A DNA stretch of 64,000 nt from Sphingobium limneticum (lineage in GTDB: Bacteria; Pseudomonadota; Alphaproteobacteria; Sphingomonadales; Sphingomonadaceae), in NCBI RefSeq assembly GCF_008710155.1, contig NZ_VYPZ01000011.1, positions 1-64,000 on the forward strand, read 5' to 3'. Each line of letters starts with the position of its first letter. The stretch's first letter is position 1. This document shows positions 17,321 through 25,854 of this stretch, one piece after another. The notes below the pieces were generated by a model. It saw only the letters and a program-made list of their open reading frames with translations, did no database searches and was not told the origin of the DNA. The position numbers and the translations under genes were made by a program.

Positions 17321-17868
17321 CACAGATCGTCGCTCGATGCGGCAAAACCCTGGACCAGCGCGATCAGGCTGGCATCCACGGCGGCGTCGATCTCCACCAG
17401 TCGAGCGATATCGCCGCCCTGCGGGCCAGTGGCAAAACCGGTCCACCCCGTTACCAGAGCCTGCACCGCCGACTGGATCATCATGCCGCGCGCGGGCGGT
17501 AGGCCCACCGCGCCGATCTGTGCGCTCAGACGATCGGCTATCGCCTCCATGGAGCCGATATGGGCCGGCGCAGCGGCGATCAGCAGCGCCGCGTCGCGGG
17601 TCACGCGTTGCTTGCGCCAGAGCGATTGACCAAAGCGCACCATCCAGTCCGTCCATGGTCCACCAGAGGCGACGTCATCCAGCGCCCCCATGAACAGGCG
17701 GTTCGACATCAGCGCCAGCAGGCTCTGCTTGTCGCCGACATGGCGCGCGAGCGAGGGCGCCTTCGCGTCCAGACGGGCCGCCACATTGCGCAGCGACACC
17801 GCCTCCAGCCCCTCTTCCTGCAACAGGGCGATCGCTTCATCGACGATGGCGTCACGACTCAGTTTCAT
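17320..17868 (-). CDS. TetR-family transcriptional regulator coupled to cobB
   Basis: A 182-aa protein with a TetR helix-turn-helix in the first 50 residues (DAIVDEAIALLQEEG, then LDAKAPSLARHVGDKQSL) and a TetR_C-type C-terminal domain with low sequence constraint. AAGGCGG precedes the ATG. It lies 40 bp after the GMC oxidoreductase gene and overlaps cobB by one base, so it is the bridge between the alcohol-oxidation operon and the cobalamin genes. It is one candidate for the protein that binds the repeated TAACGNTCGTTA sites, but nothing in the sequence proves this. Confidence 0.85.
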   Translation of the reverse strand: MKLSRDAIVDEAIALLQEEGLEAVSLRNVAARLDAKAPSLARHVGDKQSLLALMSNRLFMGALDDVASGGPWTDWMVRFGQSLWRKQRVTRDAALLIAAAPAHIGSMEAIADRLSAQIGAVGLPPARGMMIQSAVQALVTGWTGFATGPQGGDIARLVEIDAAVDASLIALVQGFAASSDDL

Positions 17869-17908
17869 GACCGCCTTGTGGCAAAGCCGCCCGCCTGCCG
17901 CCAGCGCC

Positions 17909-19516
17909 TCAGTTGCGACGCAGCTTTTTCAGCACATGATCCGCGCCCTTGTCCCCGATCATGATCGCGGTCGCGTTGGTGTTGCCCGCCGGCAGGGTCG
18001 GCATGACGGACGCGTCCGCCACCCACAAGCCATCCACGCCGATGACGGCGAGATCGGCGTCCACCACCGCCTGCGGATCGTCCGCCCGGCCGATCTTCGC
18101 GGTACCGACCGGATGATAGAGCGGGATCGACGCCATGCGGACATATCCGCGCAATTGCTCCGGATCGGTCAGCGCCGCGCCGGGGCGCAACTCGGCCTTT
18201 ATATGTGTCGCAATCGCTGTCTCATTCAGGATAGCGCGAGCGATGCCGATACCCTCGACGATCTGGTCGATATCATCGTCGCTGCCCAATTGCCGATGCT
18301 CGATTTTCGGCGGCGCGAATGGGTCGGCGGACCGCAGGCTGATCCGCCCGCGATGGCTGGGCCGCATGAGCCCAACCAAGGTGGAGACGGACGGCGTCTT
18401 GCGCAGCATCAGCCGCCCCTGCTCATCGAAGTCGAAGGCGAAGGCGGCGAAGCTGATCTGGAGATTGGGTGCGGGCAGATCCGGCCTGCTCTTCACGAAG
18501 GCCTGGGCATGGCCGATCGCGGTGGTCAGTGCGCCGCGCCGGGCGAGGGCATAGCGCAAGACTTGCCAAGCCCCGCTTAGCCCCTGCGCATCGCTGTTGA
18601 GCGTCCGCACATCGACTTCGTTCACCACATGGGTGCCGACATGATCCTGAAGATTGGCCCCCACGCCGGGCAGGTCGCGCACGACGGCGATGCCATGGGC
18701 GCGCAGATGATCGGCCGGACCGATGCCCGACAGCATCAGCAGGCGCGGCGTATTCATCGACCCGGCGCTCAACACCACGCCATGGCGTGCGCGCAGCGTC
18801 TTTTCGACGCCGTCCTGCCAATAGACGATGCCGACGGCGCGCCCGTCCTCGATCAGAAGCCGCAATAACTGCGCTTCCAACAATATAGCGGGCGCCTTCC
18901 CGCCGCGCCGCTCGTGAAGATAGCCACGCGCCGCCGAACAACGCTCGCCGCGTCGCTGCGACACCTGCACATAATCGACGCCCTCGGCATGTTCGCCATT
19001 CAGGTCCGTCGAACGCGGGATGCCCGCCGCCTGCGCCGCCGCGATCCACTGGTCGGTGATCGGATAGCGGGCGCGGCCTTCGGAAACGGCGACCGGGCCG
19101 CCAGTGCCGCGCCACTGGTCGGCGCCGCGCTCATTATCTTCCATGCGCCGGAAATAGGGCAGGACTGAATCATAGTCCCAGCCCGCCGCACCCTGCCGCG
19201 CCCATTCATCATAGTCCCAGCGATGGCCACGGATGAACATCATGCCGTTCAGCGCACTACCGCCACCCAGCATCTTGCCCGCCGGCCAGATATCCGCCCG
19301 GCCGCCCAGCGACGGGTCCGGCTCCACCTGATGGCACCAGTCATAGGCAGGGTTCTGGACGATGGCGCTGGTGAGCGCCGGGATGCGCGAGCGCATATGC
19401 CGGTCGGTCCCGCCCGCCTCGATCAGGGTGACGGACAGGCCCGCGTCGGCCAACCGCCCGGTCATCGCGGACCCGGCCGAACCGCCACCCACGACGATGA
19501 TATCGGTGTCTTCCAT
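17909..19516 (-). CDS. GMC-family FAD-dependent alcohol oxidoreductase
   Basis: A 535-aa choline-dehydrogenase-like flavoprotein. The FAD-binding GGGSAGSAM motif is at residues 10-18, the GMC signature GKMLGGGSALNGMMFIRG follows, and the active-site pair is His468 (YHPVGTAKIG) and Asn512 (AGNTNATA), 44 residues apart as in GMC enzymes. It has no signal peptide. It oxidises a primary alcohol; in this setting aryl or cinnamyl alcohols are plausible. It follows the PQQ dehydrogenase by eight bases in the same operon, giving two unrelated alcohol-oxidising systems side by side. Confidence 0.9.
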   Translation of the reverse strand: MEDTDIIVVGGGSAGSAMTGRLADAGLSVTLIEAGGTDRHMRSRIPALTSAIVQNPAYDWCHQVEPDPSLGGRADIWPAGKMLGGGSALNGMMFIRGHRWDYDEWARQGAAGWDYDSVLPYFRRMEDNERGADQWRGTGGPVAVSEGRARYPITDQWIAAAQAAGIPRSTDLNGEHAEGVDYVQVSQRRGERCSAARGYLHERRGGKAPAILLEAQLLRLLIEDGRAVGIVYWQDGVEKTLRARHGVVLSAGSMNTPRLLMLSGIGPADHLRAHGIAVVRDLPGVGANLQDHVGTHVVNEVDVRTLNSDAQGLSGAWQVLRYALARRGALTTAIGHAQAFVKSRPDLPAPNLQISFAAFAFDFDEQGRLMLRKTPSVSTLVGLMRPSHRGRISLRSADPFAPPKIEHRQLGSDDDIDQIVEGIGIARAILNETAIATHIKAELRPGAALTDPEQLRGYVRMASIPLYHPVGTAKIGRADDPQAVVDADLAVIGVDGLWVADASVMPTLPAGNTNATAIMIGDKGADHVLKKLRRN

Positions 19517-19524
19517 GGTGGTTC

Positions 19525-21744
19525 CTAGAAATTGGACATAATGGCGGCGCTGGGCGCGTCGATCGGCTTGCCGGCGGCCTTCAACTTCAGTTCCCGTTCG
19601 CGCAGCGGTCCCTGCTCCGCGATCAGCCAGGCGTGGATGGCATCGACATCCTCGACGCTGAGCAGATCGTCCCAGCGCGGCATGCCGCCCGGCAGCAACA
19701 GGCCGTCGCGCACGATCTGGTTGAAGACCTCATGCGTGCCCGGCTGCATCCGGCGCAGGTCCGGCGCGGTGGAGCGCAACTGGTTGCTGTGGCAGATGGC
19801 GCAATTCTGGAAAAACAGCCCCTGCCCCTTTGCGATGATCGCGGGGGTCACGCCGGGCCTTTGGGCCGGTGGCGCTGTGGCGGGTTCCAGCGGCGGCAGC
19901 GGCGTGGGTTGCGGCACCGGGCCGCCGTCCAGCTTGAACACCAGTATGCGGTTGGCGTTGCCGTTGCGATAGGCGGCCGAATAGCGCGGCACATAGCCCC
20001 AGCCACCGCCGCCAAAGCCAGCCGCGACCGCGACATATTGCACGCCCTTCACCCGATAGGTCATGGGCGCGGCCATGATCGCACTGCCAGTGTCGATTGC
20101 CTTGATCAGCTTGCCGGTATCCGCGTCGCGGACGGTCAGCTTGCCGCCGATGGTGCCGTGAACGATCAGGCCCGACGCGGTGGAGAGCATGCCCATCCGA
20201 TCCTGCCAGCCTTCGGTCGGCACCGACCATCGCGCCTTTCCGGTGAGAGGATCGATCGCGCGCAATTCGCTGCTATATGGCTTATCCTTCACCCACTGCA
20301 TTTCGGGCAGCTTTTCCACCTGTTCCCGGATCGCGGGCGGCAGGGTCGGCAACACGGCCTGCAACTGCGGGGTGAAGATGAGCGTCGTCTGGACGTTGAG
20401 CGCCTTGGGCCGTCGCGCTTCCGCAGGAGTGCCGGGCGGCACGGTGAACATCAGGTTCCCCATGTCCAGCACGGAGGCATAATAGTTTTTGCGTTCGGCA
20501 TCATAGGCGGCGGGATACCAGTTGCGCGCGCCTGCCGAGGCCGGGAAGATGAGGCGCGGGCCGTTCCAGAAATCGGTGCGGTCCGGCGTCATCTGCGGCA
20601 CGCCGTTTTTGTCGAACCCCTTGGTCCAGTTGGTCCGCACCAAAGGATTGACGCGCAGCGGCTTGCCGGTTTCGCGGTCCAGCACGAAGAGATAGCCGTT
20701 CTTGGGCGAGTGGAGGATGACCGGGCGGACCTTTCCATCCACCTCCATCTCCGTCAGCACCATCGGCTGGGTGGCGGTGAAGTCCCAGCTGTCGCCGGGC
20801 GTTTCCTGATAATGCCACTTCACAGCGCCGCTCTTGGCATCCAGCGCGACGATCGAGGAGAGATAGAGGTTGGTGCCGCCCTTGGGCGAGCGGGTTGCGA
20901 TCGAATAGGGGCCGCCATTGCCGACCCCGATATACACGGTGCCGAACTTGGGATCATAGTTGATCGCATCCCAGACGGTGCCGCCGCCGCCGATATCCCA
21001 ACGGCTTTTGGCGTCCCAGGTCTTGAGCGCGACGTCGAGCGCCTTGTCCTCCTGCGGCCCCTTCGCCGGATCATGCGGGACGGTGTAGAAGCGCCACGCC
21101 TGCGTGCCGTCGGCGATGCGATAGGCGGTGACGTATCCGCGCGTGTCATATTCCGCGCCGGCATTGCCGAGAATGACGAGGTCGCCGGCCACTTCAGGCG
21201 CGCCCGTGCTGGTATAGCCGCGGCTGTGATCGACCACCGTGTCGGCCTTCCAGACGACCTTCCCGCTCTTCGCGTCGAGCGCGTAGAGCATGCCGTCGAG
21301 CGCACCGACCATCACCTTGTCCTTGGCGAGCGCGACGCCGCGATTGGCCTGATCACAGCAGGCGGACCGGTTCGCCTGCATGTCCACCTCCGGCTCGAAG
21401 GTCCAGAGCGGCTTGCCGGTCGCGGCGTCGAGCGCATAGACGCGGCCGAGATTGCCGCTGGTGTACATCACGCCATCGACCACCACCGGCGTCGCTTCCT
21501 GCACGCGGTTGGTGTTGAGGTCGTAGGACCAAGCCAGGCCGAGCCGGGCGGCATTGCCCTTGTCGATATCGGTCAGGCGCGAATGATGGCTGCCCCAGAC
21601 GTCGCCGCCGGTATAGGGCCAGTTGTCACCAGCGCCGCTGCTGCCGCCCGGTCCGCGACCGGTGCAGGAAGAAAGCGCCAGCAGGCTGGCCAATATAATC
21701 AGCGGCTTTTTCATGCGGTCGATCACAGTAATGCTGTTCTTCAC
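19525..21744 (-). CDS. PQQ-dependent alcohol dehydrogenase with fused cytochrome c (quinohaemoprotein)
   Basis: A 739-aa periplasmic quinoprotein. A lipoprotein-type signal ends in LSSC (Cys27). The beta-propeller shows repeated tryptophan-docking motifs, the vicinal Cys129-Cys130 pair and the catalytic Asp321 in GDSWDFTATQP; Thr, not Asp, two residues later points to a calcium rather than a lanthanide enzyme. A cytochrome c domain with CAICH (about 648-652) forms the C-terminus, as in type II quinohaemoprotein alcohol dehydrogenases. The GTG at 21744 overlaps the upstream stop and has AGGAAAG before it; an ATG at 21714 gives a shorter signal and is an alternative. Substrate unknown. Confidence 0.92.
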   Translation of the reverse strand: MKNSITVIDRMKKPLIILASLLALSSCTGRGPGGSSGAGDNWPYTGGDVWGSHHSRLTDIDKGNAARLGLAWSYDLNTNRVQEATPVVVDGVMYTSGNLGRVYALDAATGKPLWTFEPEVDMQANRSACCDQANRGVALAKDKVMVGALDGMLYALDAKSGKVVWKADTVVDHSRGYTSTGAPEVAGDLVILGNAGAEYDTRGYVTAYRIADGTQAWRFYTVPHDPAKGPQEDKALDVALKTWDAKSRWDIGGGGTVWDAINYDPKFGTVYIGVGNGGPYSIATRSPKGGTNLYLSSIVALDAKSGAVKWHYQETPGDSWDFTATQPMVLTEMEVDGKVRPVILHSPKNGYLFVLDRETGKPLRVNPLVRTNWTKGFDKNGVPQMTPDRTDFWNGPRLIFPASAGARNWYPAAYDAERKNYYASVLDMGNLMFTVPPGTPAEARRPKALNVQTTLIFTPQLQAVLPTLPPAIREQVEKLPEMQWVKDKPYSSELRAIDPLTGKARWSVPTEGWQDRMGMLSTASGLIVHGTIGGKLTVRDADTGKLIKAIDTGSAIMAAPMTYRVKGVQYVAVAAGFGGGGWGYVPRYSAAYRNGNANRILVFKLDGGPVPQPTPLPPLEPATAPPAQRPGVTPAIIAKGQGLFFQNCAICHSNQLRSTAPDLRRMQPGTHEVFNQIVRDGLLLPGGMPRWDDLLSVEDVDAIHAWLIAEQGPLRERELKLKAAGKPIDAPSAAIMSNF

Positions 21745-22655
21745 AGGGGCCAGCTTTCCTTATGCGCCAGCATCACGTCGCGCAGGCTTTTGGGCTTGCT
21801 GCCGGTGATCTTTTCCACCCAGTCCGTCTTCAATGCGAAATAGCCTTCGCGGATGGACTGGCCGAATGTCACCATATCGTCGCTGGACCAGGGAATCGGG
21901 CCATCGGGGATGATGTCGGAGGCATGGCGTGGCGCGCCCAGCGCATCGAAATAGGCGAACATCGCCTCGTCATCGACCGCTTCGACCAGGATCGGCTTGC
22001 CGGCCAGTTCGCTCGCCAGCGCCATCGCCTGCGGGATGGTGAGAAGGTCGGGGCCGGTCAGCACATAGGCGCGATTCTCATGCCCCGATTGGGTCAGCAC
22101 CCCCACGGCGGTCGCGACGCAATCGTCGCGGCTGACGAAAGCCACCGGGCCATCGCCGCAATTGTCGGGCTTGCCGCCGTACATCAGCGCGGGAATCGTC
22201 ATCGGCCCGGCGATCGCTTCGGCATATTGGCTGTCGCGCAAATGGGTCCAGGCCGCGCCGGACGCTTCGATGATCTCCTCGGTCGCGCGATGGTCGTTCT
22301 TGACGATGGCGGGATTGCCGGGCGCGTCGGCCGCGATGATCGAGGTATAGACGATATGCTTCACACCCGCCGCAGCCGCCGCCTCGATGGCGTTGCGATG
22401 CTGGCCGACGCGGGTGCCGACGCGCGCGGTGCTGATCAGCAGCATCTTTTCGCCGTCGGCCATCGCGGCGGGCAGGCTGGCCGGGTCGTCGAAATCGGCG
22501 AAGCGAACGTCGGCGCCCCGTGCCGCCAGATCGGCCAGCTTCGCCGGTGTGCGGGTGAGCAATATCGCGTCCTGCGGCGCGACCTTTTCCAGCAGCAATT
22601 CCGCCGCCGCACGGCCGAAGGCGCCCGAAGCGCCTGAAATGATGATCTTCCCCAT
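21741..22655 (-). CDS. NmrA-like NAD(P)-binding oxidoreductase
   Basis: A 304-aa atypical short-chain dehydrogenase of the NmrA/QOR2 type. The dinucleotide-binding GASGAFGRAAAELL motif opens the protein, with no SDR Tyr-Lys pair in the usual place. The ATG at 22655, preceded by GAGAGGA, is preferred to the in-frame Met seven codons earlier. It starts the leftward operon with the PQQ and GMC dehydrogenases and has a shared operator 46 bp upstream. Family members reduce quinones or carbonyl groups or act as redox sensors; which applies here is not clear. Confidence 0.85.
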   Translation of the reverse strand: MGKIIISGASGAFGRAAAELLLEKVAPQDAILLTRTPAKLADLAARGADVRFADFDDPASLPAAMADGEKMLLISTARVGTRVGQHRNAIEAAAAAGVKHIVYTSIIAADAPGNPAIVKNDHRATEEIIEASGAAWTHLRDSQYAEAIAGPMTIPALMYGGKPDNCGDGPVAFVSRDDCVATAVGVLTQSGHENRAYVLTGPDLLTIPQAMALASELAGKPILVEAVDDEAMFAYFDALGAPRHASDIIPDGPIPWSSDDMVTFGQSIREGYFALKTDWVEKITGSKPKSLRDVMLAHKESWPL

Positions 22656-22700
22656 GCGTCCTCTCGCTTGCATCATCTATCGTCTTGTTGCAGATAATCG

Positions 22701-22712
22701 TAACGAATGTTA
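22701..22712. promoter_or_regulatory. Shared palindromic operator, copy 4
   Basis: TAACGAATGTTA, one mismatch from the perfect core. It lies in the 110-bp gap between the divergent NmrA-like gene and the NTF2-fold gene at 22766, so it could control both. Confidence 0.65.
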
Positions 22713-22765
22713 TTATTGCGTCAAGTCATAGAAACACAGGCCAAGACCAAAGGAGAGTGACTATC

Positions 22766-23263
22766 ATGCCTTCCCTTCCGATCGAGGACAGGATCGCGCT
22801 GCAAGACCTGATCGCCGCCTATAGCTGGGCGCTGGATACCGGCGATGTCGACGGGCTGGTCGCCTGTTTCACGCCGGACGCGCGCATGGTGGAGGAGGTG
22901 TTTGATGATCCCGACATCTGGGAAGGGCATGAAGGGATTCGCGGCATCGCCGAACATTATCGCAACGCGCCGGGCTTTCCGGGGCGTCAGCATCATGTGA
23001 CCCAAACCCAATATACAGCGCAGGAGGACGGTAGCTGCACGATGCGATCCTTCGCCTTCGTGACGGAGTGCGAGGGCGAGCCGCCCTATCTGCTGCGCTT
23101 TGCCGGCTGGTATGACGATCATGCGGTGAAGGGCGACGACGGCCAGTGGCGCTTCCATCGCCGCACGGTGCGGCTGTGGGATGGCGAAGTGCTGAAGAAT
23201 TTCCCCGGTCGCGGCGAATGGGTGCCGCGCAAACGGCCGGAGTCGCTGATTATCCGGCGGTAA
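22766..23263 (+). CDS. SnoaL/NTF2-fold protein, possible lyase or dehydratase
   Basis: A 165-aa protein with the opening IEDRIALQDLIAAYSWALDTGDVDGLVACFTPDA, typical of SnoaL_4-type NTF2-like enzymes. Its ATG follows AAAGGAGAG. Such proteins include scytalone-dehydratase-like enzymes and the cofactor-free sphingomonad lyases (LdpA/LsdE type) that release formaldehyde from diarylpropanes to give lignostilbene. Because a lignostilbene-dioxygenase-type gene shares the same operator in this window, that role deserves testing. Catalytic residues cannot be named with confidence, and a function in another pathway is equally possible. Confidence 0.8.
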   Translation: MPSLPIEDRIALQDLIAAYSWALDTGDVDGLVACFTPDARMVEEVFDDPDIWEGHEGIRGIAEHYRNAPGFPGRQHHVTQTQYTAQEDGSCTMRSFAFVTECEGEPPYLLRFAGWYDDHAVKGDDGQWRFHRRTVRLWDGEVLKNFPGRGEWVPRKRPESLIIRR

Positions 23264-23290
23264 TTGGGCATCACGCTTTCCATAAGAGCC

Positions 23291-23378
23291 GCTCGTCCTG
23301 ACCCTGTCGAAGGACTGTTCTTTCTTCCAAGATTGCGAAGAAGAACGGGGCTTCGACAGGCTCAGCCCGAACGGAGGA
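23291..23378. repeat. REP-like inverted repeat (element A)
   Basis: Inverted arms CCTGTCGAAG (23303-23312) and CTTCGACAGG (23351-23360), with a tail CTCAGCCCGAACGG. The same unit recurs at 40630-40733. It fills the gap between the convergent NTF2-fold and Tat-exported protein genes, where it may also act as a transcription barrier. Confidence 0.8.
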
Positions 23379-23387
23379 AAGAATATG

Positions 23388-23891
23388 CTATTTTACCATC
23401 ACCCAACTGAACGCTGGCATCGTCCGGCTGTCCGACGCCGCAGCACACTCACCGGCCTTGTCCAGCGCCAGTTCGGCAAAGGCTTCCGGCCATGCTGCGC
23501 CGGAAAGGTACGCCAATCTGGCAACGACAGCGCCGTCAGATGCACAATTTGCAGTCATACGCCCCTTATCGTGGCGCACCAGCGCCATGCGACGATATCC
23601 CGCTTCCGCCGCAATTTCACCGACCAATAATTCGTCGCTCCGCCGTGTCACGGCGAAGATCGCAGCCGGTGCAGAAACGAGCAAAGCCTGCATCTGCCGC
23701 ACCCGATCGCCCGCCAGCGCCACGGGCTGTGCCCCGAGCCATTGCGCACGGGCAGCGAAGCGGCGACCGGCCGCCAGTTCAGGATCGTGTAACAGGAGCG
23801 GCACCGTTGCCGCCTCCGCCCGTCCGCTCGCCAGCGCCGCCGATGCGATAGCCGCGCTTGCCAGAAAGCCGCGTCGCGACAGGTCGCTCAT
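23388..23891 (-). CDS. Tat-exported protein of unknown function
   Basis: A 167-aa protein beginning with a twin-arginine signal (SRRGFLASAAIASAALASG) ending near an AEA site, so it should be exported folded to the periplasm. The mature part has a conserved-looking core (PAAIFAVTRRSDELLVGEIAAEAGY) but no recognised family and only two cysteines. The ATG overlaps the stop of the cytochrome c gene (ATGA), which makes it the third gene of the flavoprotein operon. Known eugenol-hydroxylase clusters sometimes carry an azurin-like gene at this kind of position; this protein is not an azurin. Possible roles are assembly or electron transfer. Confidence 0.75.
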   Translation of the reverse strand: MSDLSRRGFLASAAIASAALASGRAEAATVPLLLHDPELAAGRRFAARAQWLGAQPVALAGDRVRQMQALLVSAPAAIFAVTRRSDELLVGEIAAEAGYRRMALVRHDKGRMTANCASDGAVVARLAYLSGAAWPEAFAELALDKAGECAAASDSRTMPAFSWVMVK

Positions 23892-24283
23892 GGCTTGGCG
23901 CCCTTGGCCAGGTGCTGCGCGATCAGTTGCAGGTCGGCGTCGCTGACCTCCCCGCGAGGGATGGCGGGCATATTGCCGATGCCCATGCGCGCGGCCTGCA
24001 CGACATAGTCGGCGGTCAGGTCGGTGCGCTTCTCCAACAAGGGTTGCTCCGTTCGGCGCGCCAGCAGTCCCGTCCCCATGCCACCCGGCCCGTGGCACAT
24101 GGCGCATTTTTCGAGATACAGCTTTTCGCCCGGAGCAGCTTGCGGCCGCGACGACAGAGTTTCAGGAGCGGGCAAGGGCGGCGGCCCTTTGGGCGCTGGC
24201 GTCGGCGCCTCGCTCGCCCGGCCGCAGGCGGCGCCCGCCAATATCAGTGCGGCCCCCGACAGCGCGATCATCCCCTGGCGCAT
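23888..24283 (-). CDS. Cytochrome c subunit of the flavoprotein dehydrogenase
   Basis: A 131-aa class I cytochrome c with a Sec signal or lipoprotein-type leader (possible lipid cysteine at 20), a proline-rich linker, haem-binding CAMCH at residues 60-64 and a likely axial Met in GNMPAIP. In 4-cresol methylhydroxylase and eugenol hydroxylase such a small cytochrome takes electrons from the FAD subunit in the periplasm. It overlaps the flavoprotein stop (TGATG), supporting a joint complex. Confidence 0.88.
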   Translation of the reverse strand: MRQGMIALSGAALILAGAACGRASEAPTPAPKGPPPLPAPETLSSRPQAAPGEKLYLEKCAMCHGPGGMGTGLLARRTEQPLLEKRTDLTADYVVQAARMGIGNMPAIPRGEVSDADLQLIAQHLAKGAKP

Positions 24284-25821
24284 CAGCCCTGCCCTCCTGC
24301 ATGGCTGCTGGGCCAGATGCCGCTCTTGCCCGGCGCGATCACCCCCTTGGGATCGAGCGCGTCCTTCACCTTGCGGTTGAGCTGCCCTAGTGCACCCTTG
24401 TTAAAATCATAGGTGCCCGCGACCGCGTCCATATAATCGAGATGAGTGCGATATTCGCCATAGCCCTGCGCCTTCGCGTCCGCGATCAGATGTTTGAGGA
24501 AGGGATCGACCCGGCCCATCAGATCGGGATCATCCTTGTTGATCAGCACGGCGTTGACGTTGATGAGGTGGCGCTCGCCAAAGGCGAAGCTGGCCTGATA
24601 ATCCATGCCATATTCCTTGTAGCGGGCGTATGTGCGCTGAAACTGGGCCTGCGCCGCCGCGCCCGATTGCGGCAGGATCGGCGAGAAACCGATATGCCCG
24701 CCGCGCCCGCCATGCCAGTTGGCATTCTGCATCGGCATGGTGAGCGGCGTACCGGTCCAGCCGGTCGCCTCCAGCGGCTCACCCGTCTTCCAGACCGTAG
24801 GGCGCAGCGACATGGGTTTGAGCTTGCCCAGTTCCTGCTCCAGGATCGCATAGGCCGCCTTGTTGACCGATTCCCGGCCGTACAGACGCAGGCTCACGCC
24901 CCACCAGCCGACGTTGAATTTCTTGCGGATCGCCGCGATCACATCGTCAGGCAGCGCGCCGGGCTTGTCGGTCCACTGGTCGCGGGTCGTGACAACGGCG
25001 GCAGCGCGAAGCCAGTTGCCGATGGTCGGCGACTGCTGCAACAGCCCTTCGCGGCGGAGCGGCGCGATCGCGTCGATCAGCGGCCCCAGATCCTCAGGCC
25101 TCTCAAACTCCAGATCCATGCCCATCAGCGATTCCGGCGCAGGCATCAGCCACAGGCCCATTTTGGTGACGATGCCGAAATTGGACTGGACGAACATCTG
25201 GCCCCAGCCGGGGCCAAAGCCGAAGCGATACAGCTGCCAGGTCGGCGCACCGTCCAGAGCGCCCATGCCGGTGCGCACGACCAGGCCATCCGCCATCACC
25301 GCCTCTATGCCGCAGATGCGGGTCGCATGTTCGCCATAGGGGGTATAGCCCATGCCGCGATCCAGCGCATTGCCGACCACCGATCCCCAGCTATTGCCGG
25401 GCACCGACAGCCAATGCTTCATGCCCTTGGATTTCAGGAAGTCGTAGAGATCATAGAAACCAACCCCCGGCTCCAGCAGCACCGTGCCGTTCGCCTCATC
25501 ATAGTCGATCTTCTTCATCCGGCTGAGGTCGAGCACCACCGACCCGGCCAGTAGCGGGGCGGAACCGCCATAGCCCAGATTCTTGCCCCGGCTGATCGGC
25601 CAGAGGGCGATGCCGCGGTCCGACGCGATCCGGACGATCGCCTGAATCTCGTCCACCGTGGCAGGCGCGACCGCGCCGGCGGGGTGATGACGGGCGTCGT
25701 CGATGGCGAATTTGTCCTGATAGCTCGCCTGATCCTCCTCCGCGAAGAAGACATGATCCTTGCCGACGATCGCTGCAAAGGCCGCGATCGTGGCCGGCGC
25801 TATCTGGCCCTTCTCATTCAT
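24283..25821 (-). CDS. Flavoprotein of the 4-cresol dehydrogenase / eugenol hydroxylase / vanillyl-alcohol oxidase family
   Basis: A 512-aa FAD-linked oxidase. The N-terminal FAD-binding PCMH domain shows PISRGKNLGYGGSAPLL; the C-terminal domain shows GFSPILPQSG and the VAO/PCMH active-site segment YGEYRTH (Tyr457-Arg458). These enzymes hydroxylate para-alkyl or allyl phenols by a quinone-methide route; eugenol would give coniferyl alcohol. No signal peptide is visible, as in the flavoprotein subunits that move with or bind to their cytochrome. It heads the three-gene leftward operon with a cytochrome c and a Tat protein, and shares a perfect operator with the divergent ferB. The substrate is inferred from context; p-cresol is the main alternative. 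Confidence 0.88.
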   Translation of the reverse strand: MNEKGQIAPATIAAFAAIVGKDHVFFAEEDQASYQDKFAIDDARHHPAGAVAPATVDEIQAIVRIASDRGIALWPISRGKNLGYGGSAPLLAGSVVLDLSRMKKIDYDEANGTVLLEPGVGFYDLYDFLKSKGMKHWLSVPGNSWGSVVGNALDRGMGYTPYGEHATRICGIEAVMADGLVVRTGMGALDGAPTWQLYRFGFGPGWGQMFVQSNFGIVTKMGLWLMPAPESLMGMDLEFERPEDLGPLIDAIAPLRREGLLQQSPTIGNWLRAAAVVTTRDQWTDKPGALPDDVIAAIRKKFNVGWWGVSLRLYGRESVNKAAYAILEQELGKLKPMSLRPTVWKTGEPLEATGWTGTPLTMPMQNANWHGGRGGHIGFSPILPQSGAAAQAQFQRTYARYKEYGMDYQASFAFGERHLINVNAVLINKDDPDLMGRVDPFLKHLIADAKAQGYGEYRTHLDYMDAVAGTYDFNKGALGQLNRKVKDALDPKGVIAPGKSGIWPSSHAGGQG

Positions 25822-25854
25822 CCCACCTCACTTCGCCGATCGAGCCGGCGCCTT

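Noticed and set aside
16022..17656. Longer cobB reading frame starting at 17656
   Set aside because: The extra part overlaps tetR in another frame; the ATG at 17320 directly precedes the P-loop and overlaps the tetR stop.
19633..21843. Plus-strand open frame of 736 codons opposite the PQQ dehydrogenase
   Set aside because: It is antisense to a gene with cytochrome c and quinoprotein motifs, and its composition is that of a shadow frame.
22766..23263. Ring-hydroxylating dioxygenase beta subunit
   Set aside because: The fold is related, but no alpha subunit or ferredoxin gene is adjacent, so a stand-alone NTF2 enzyme is likelier.
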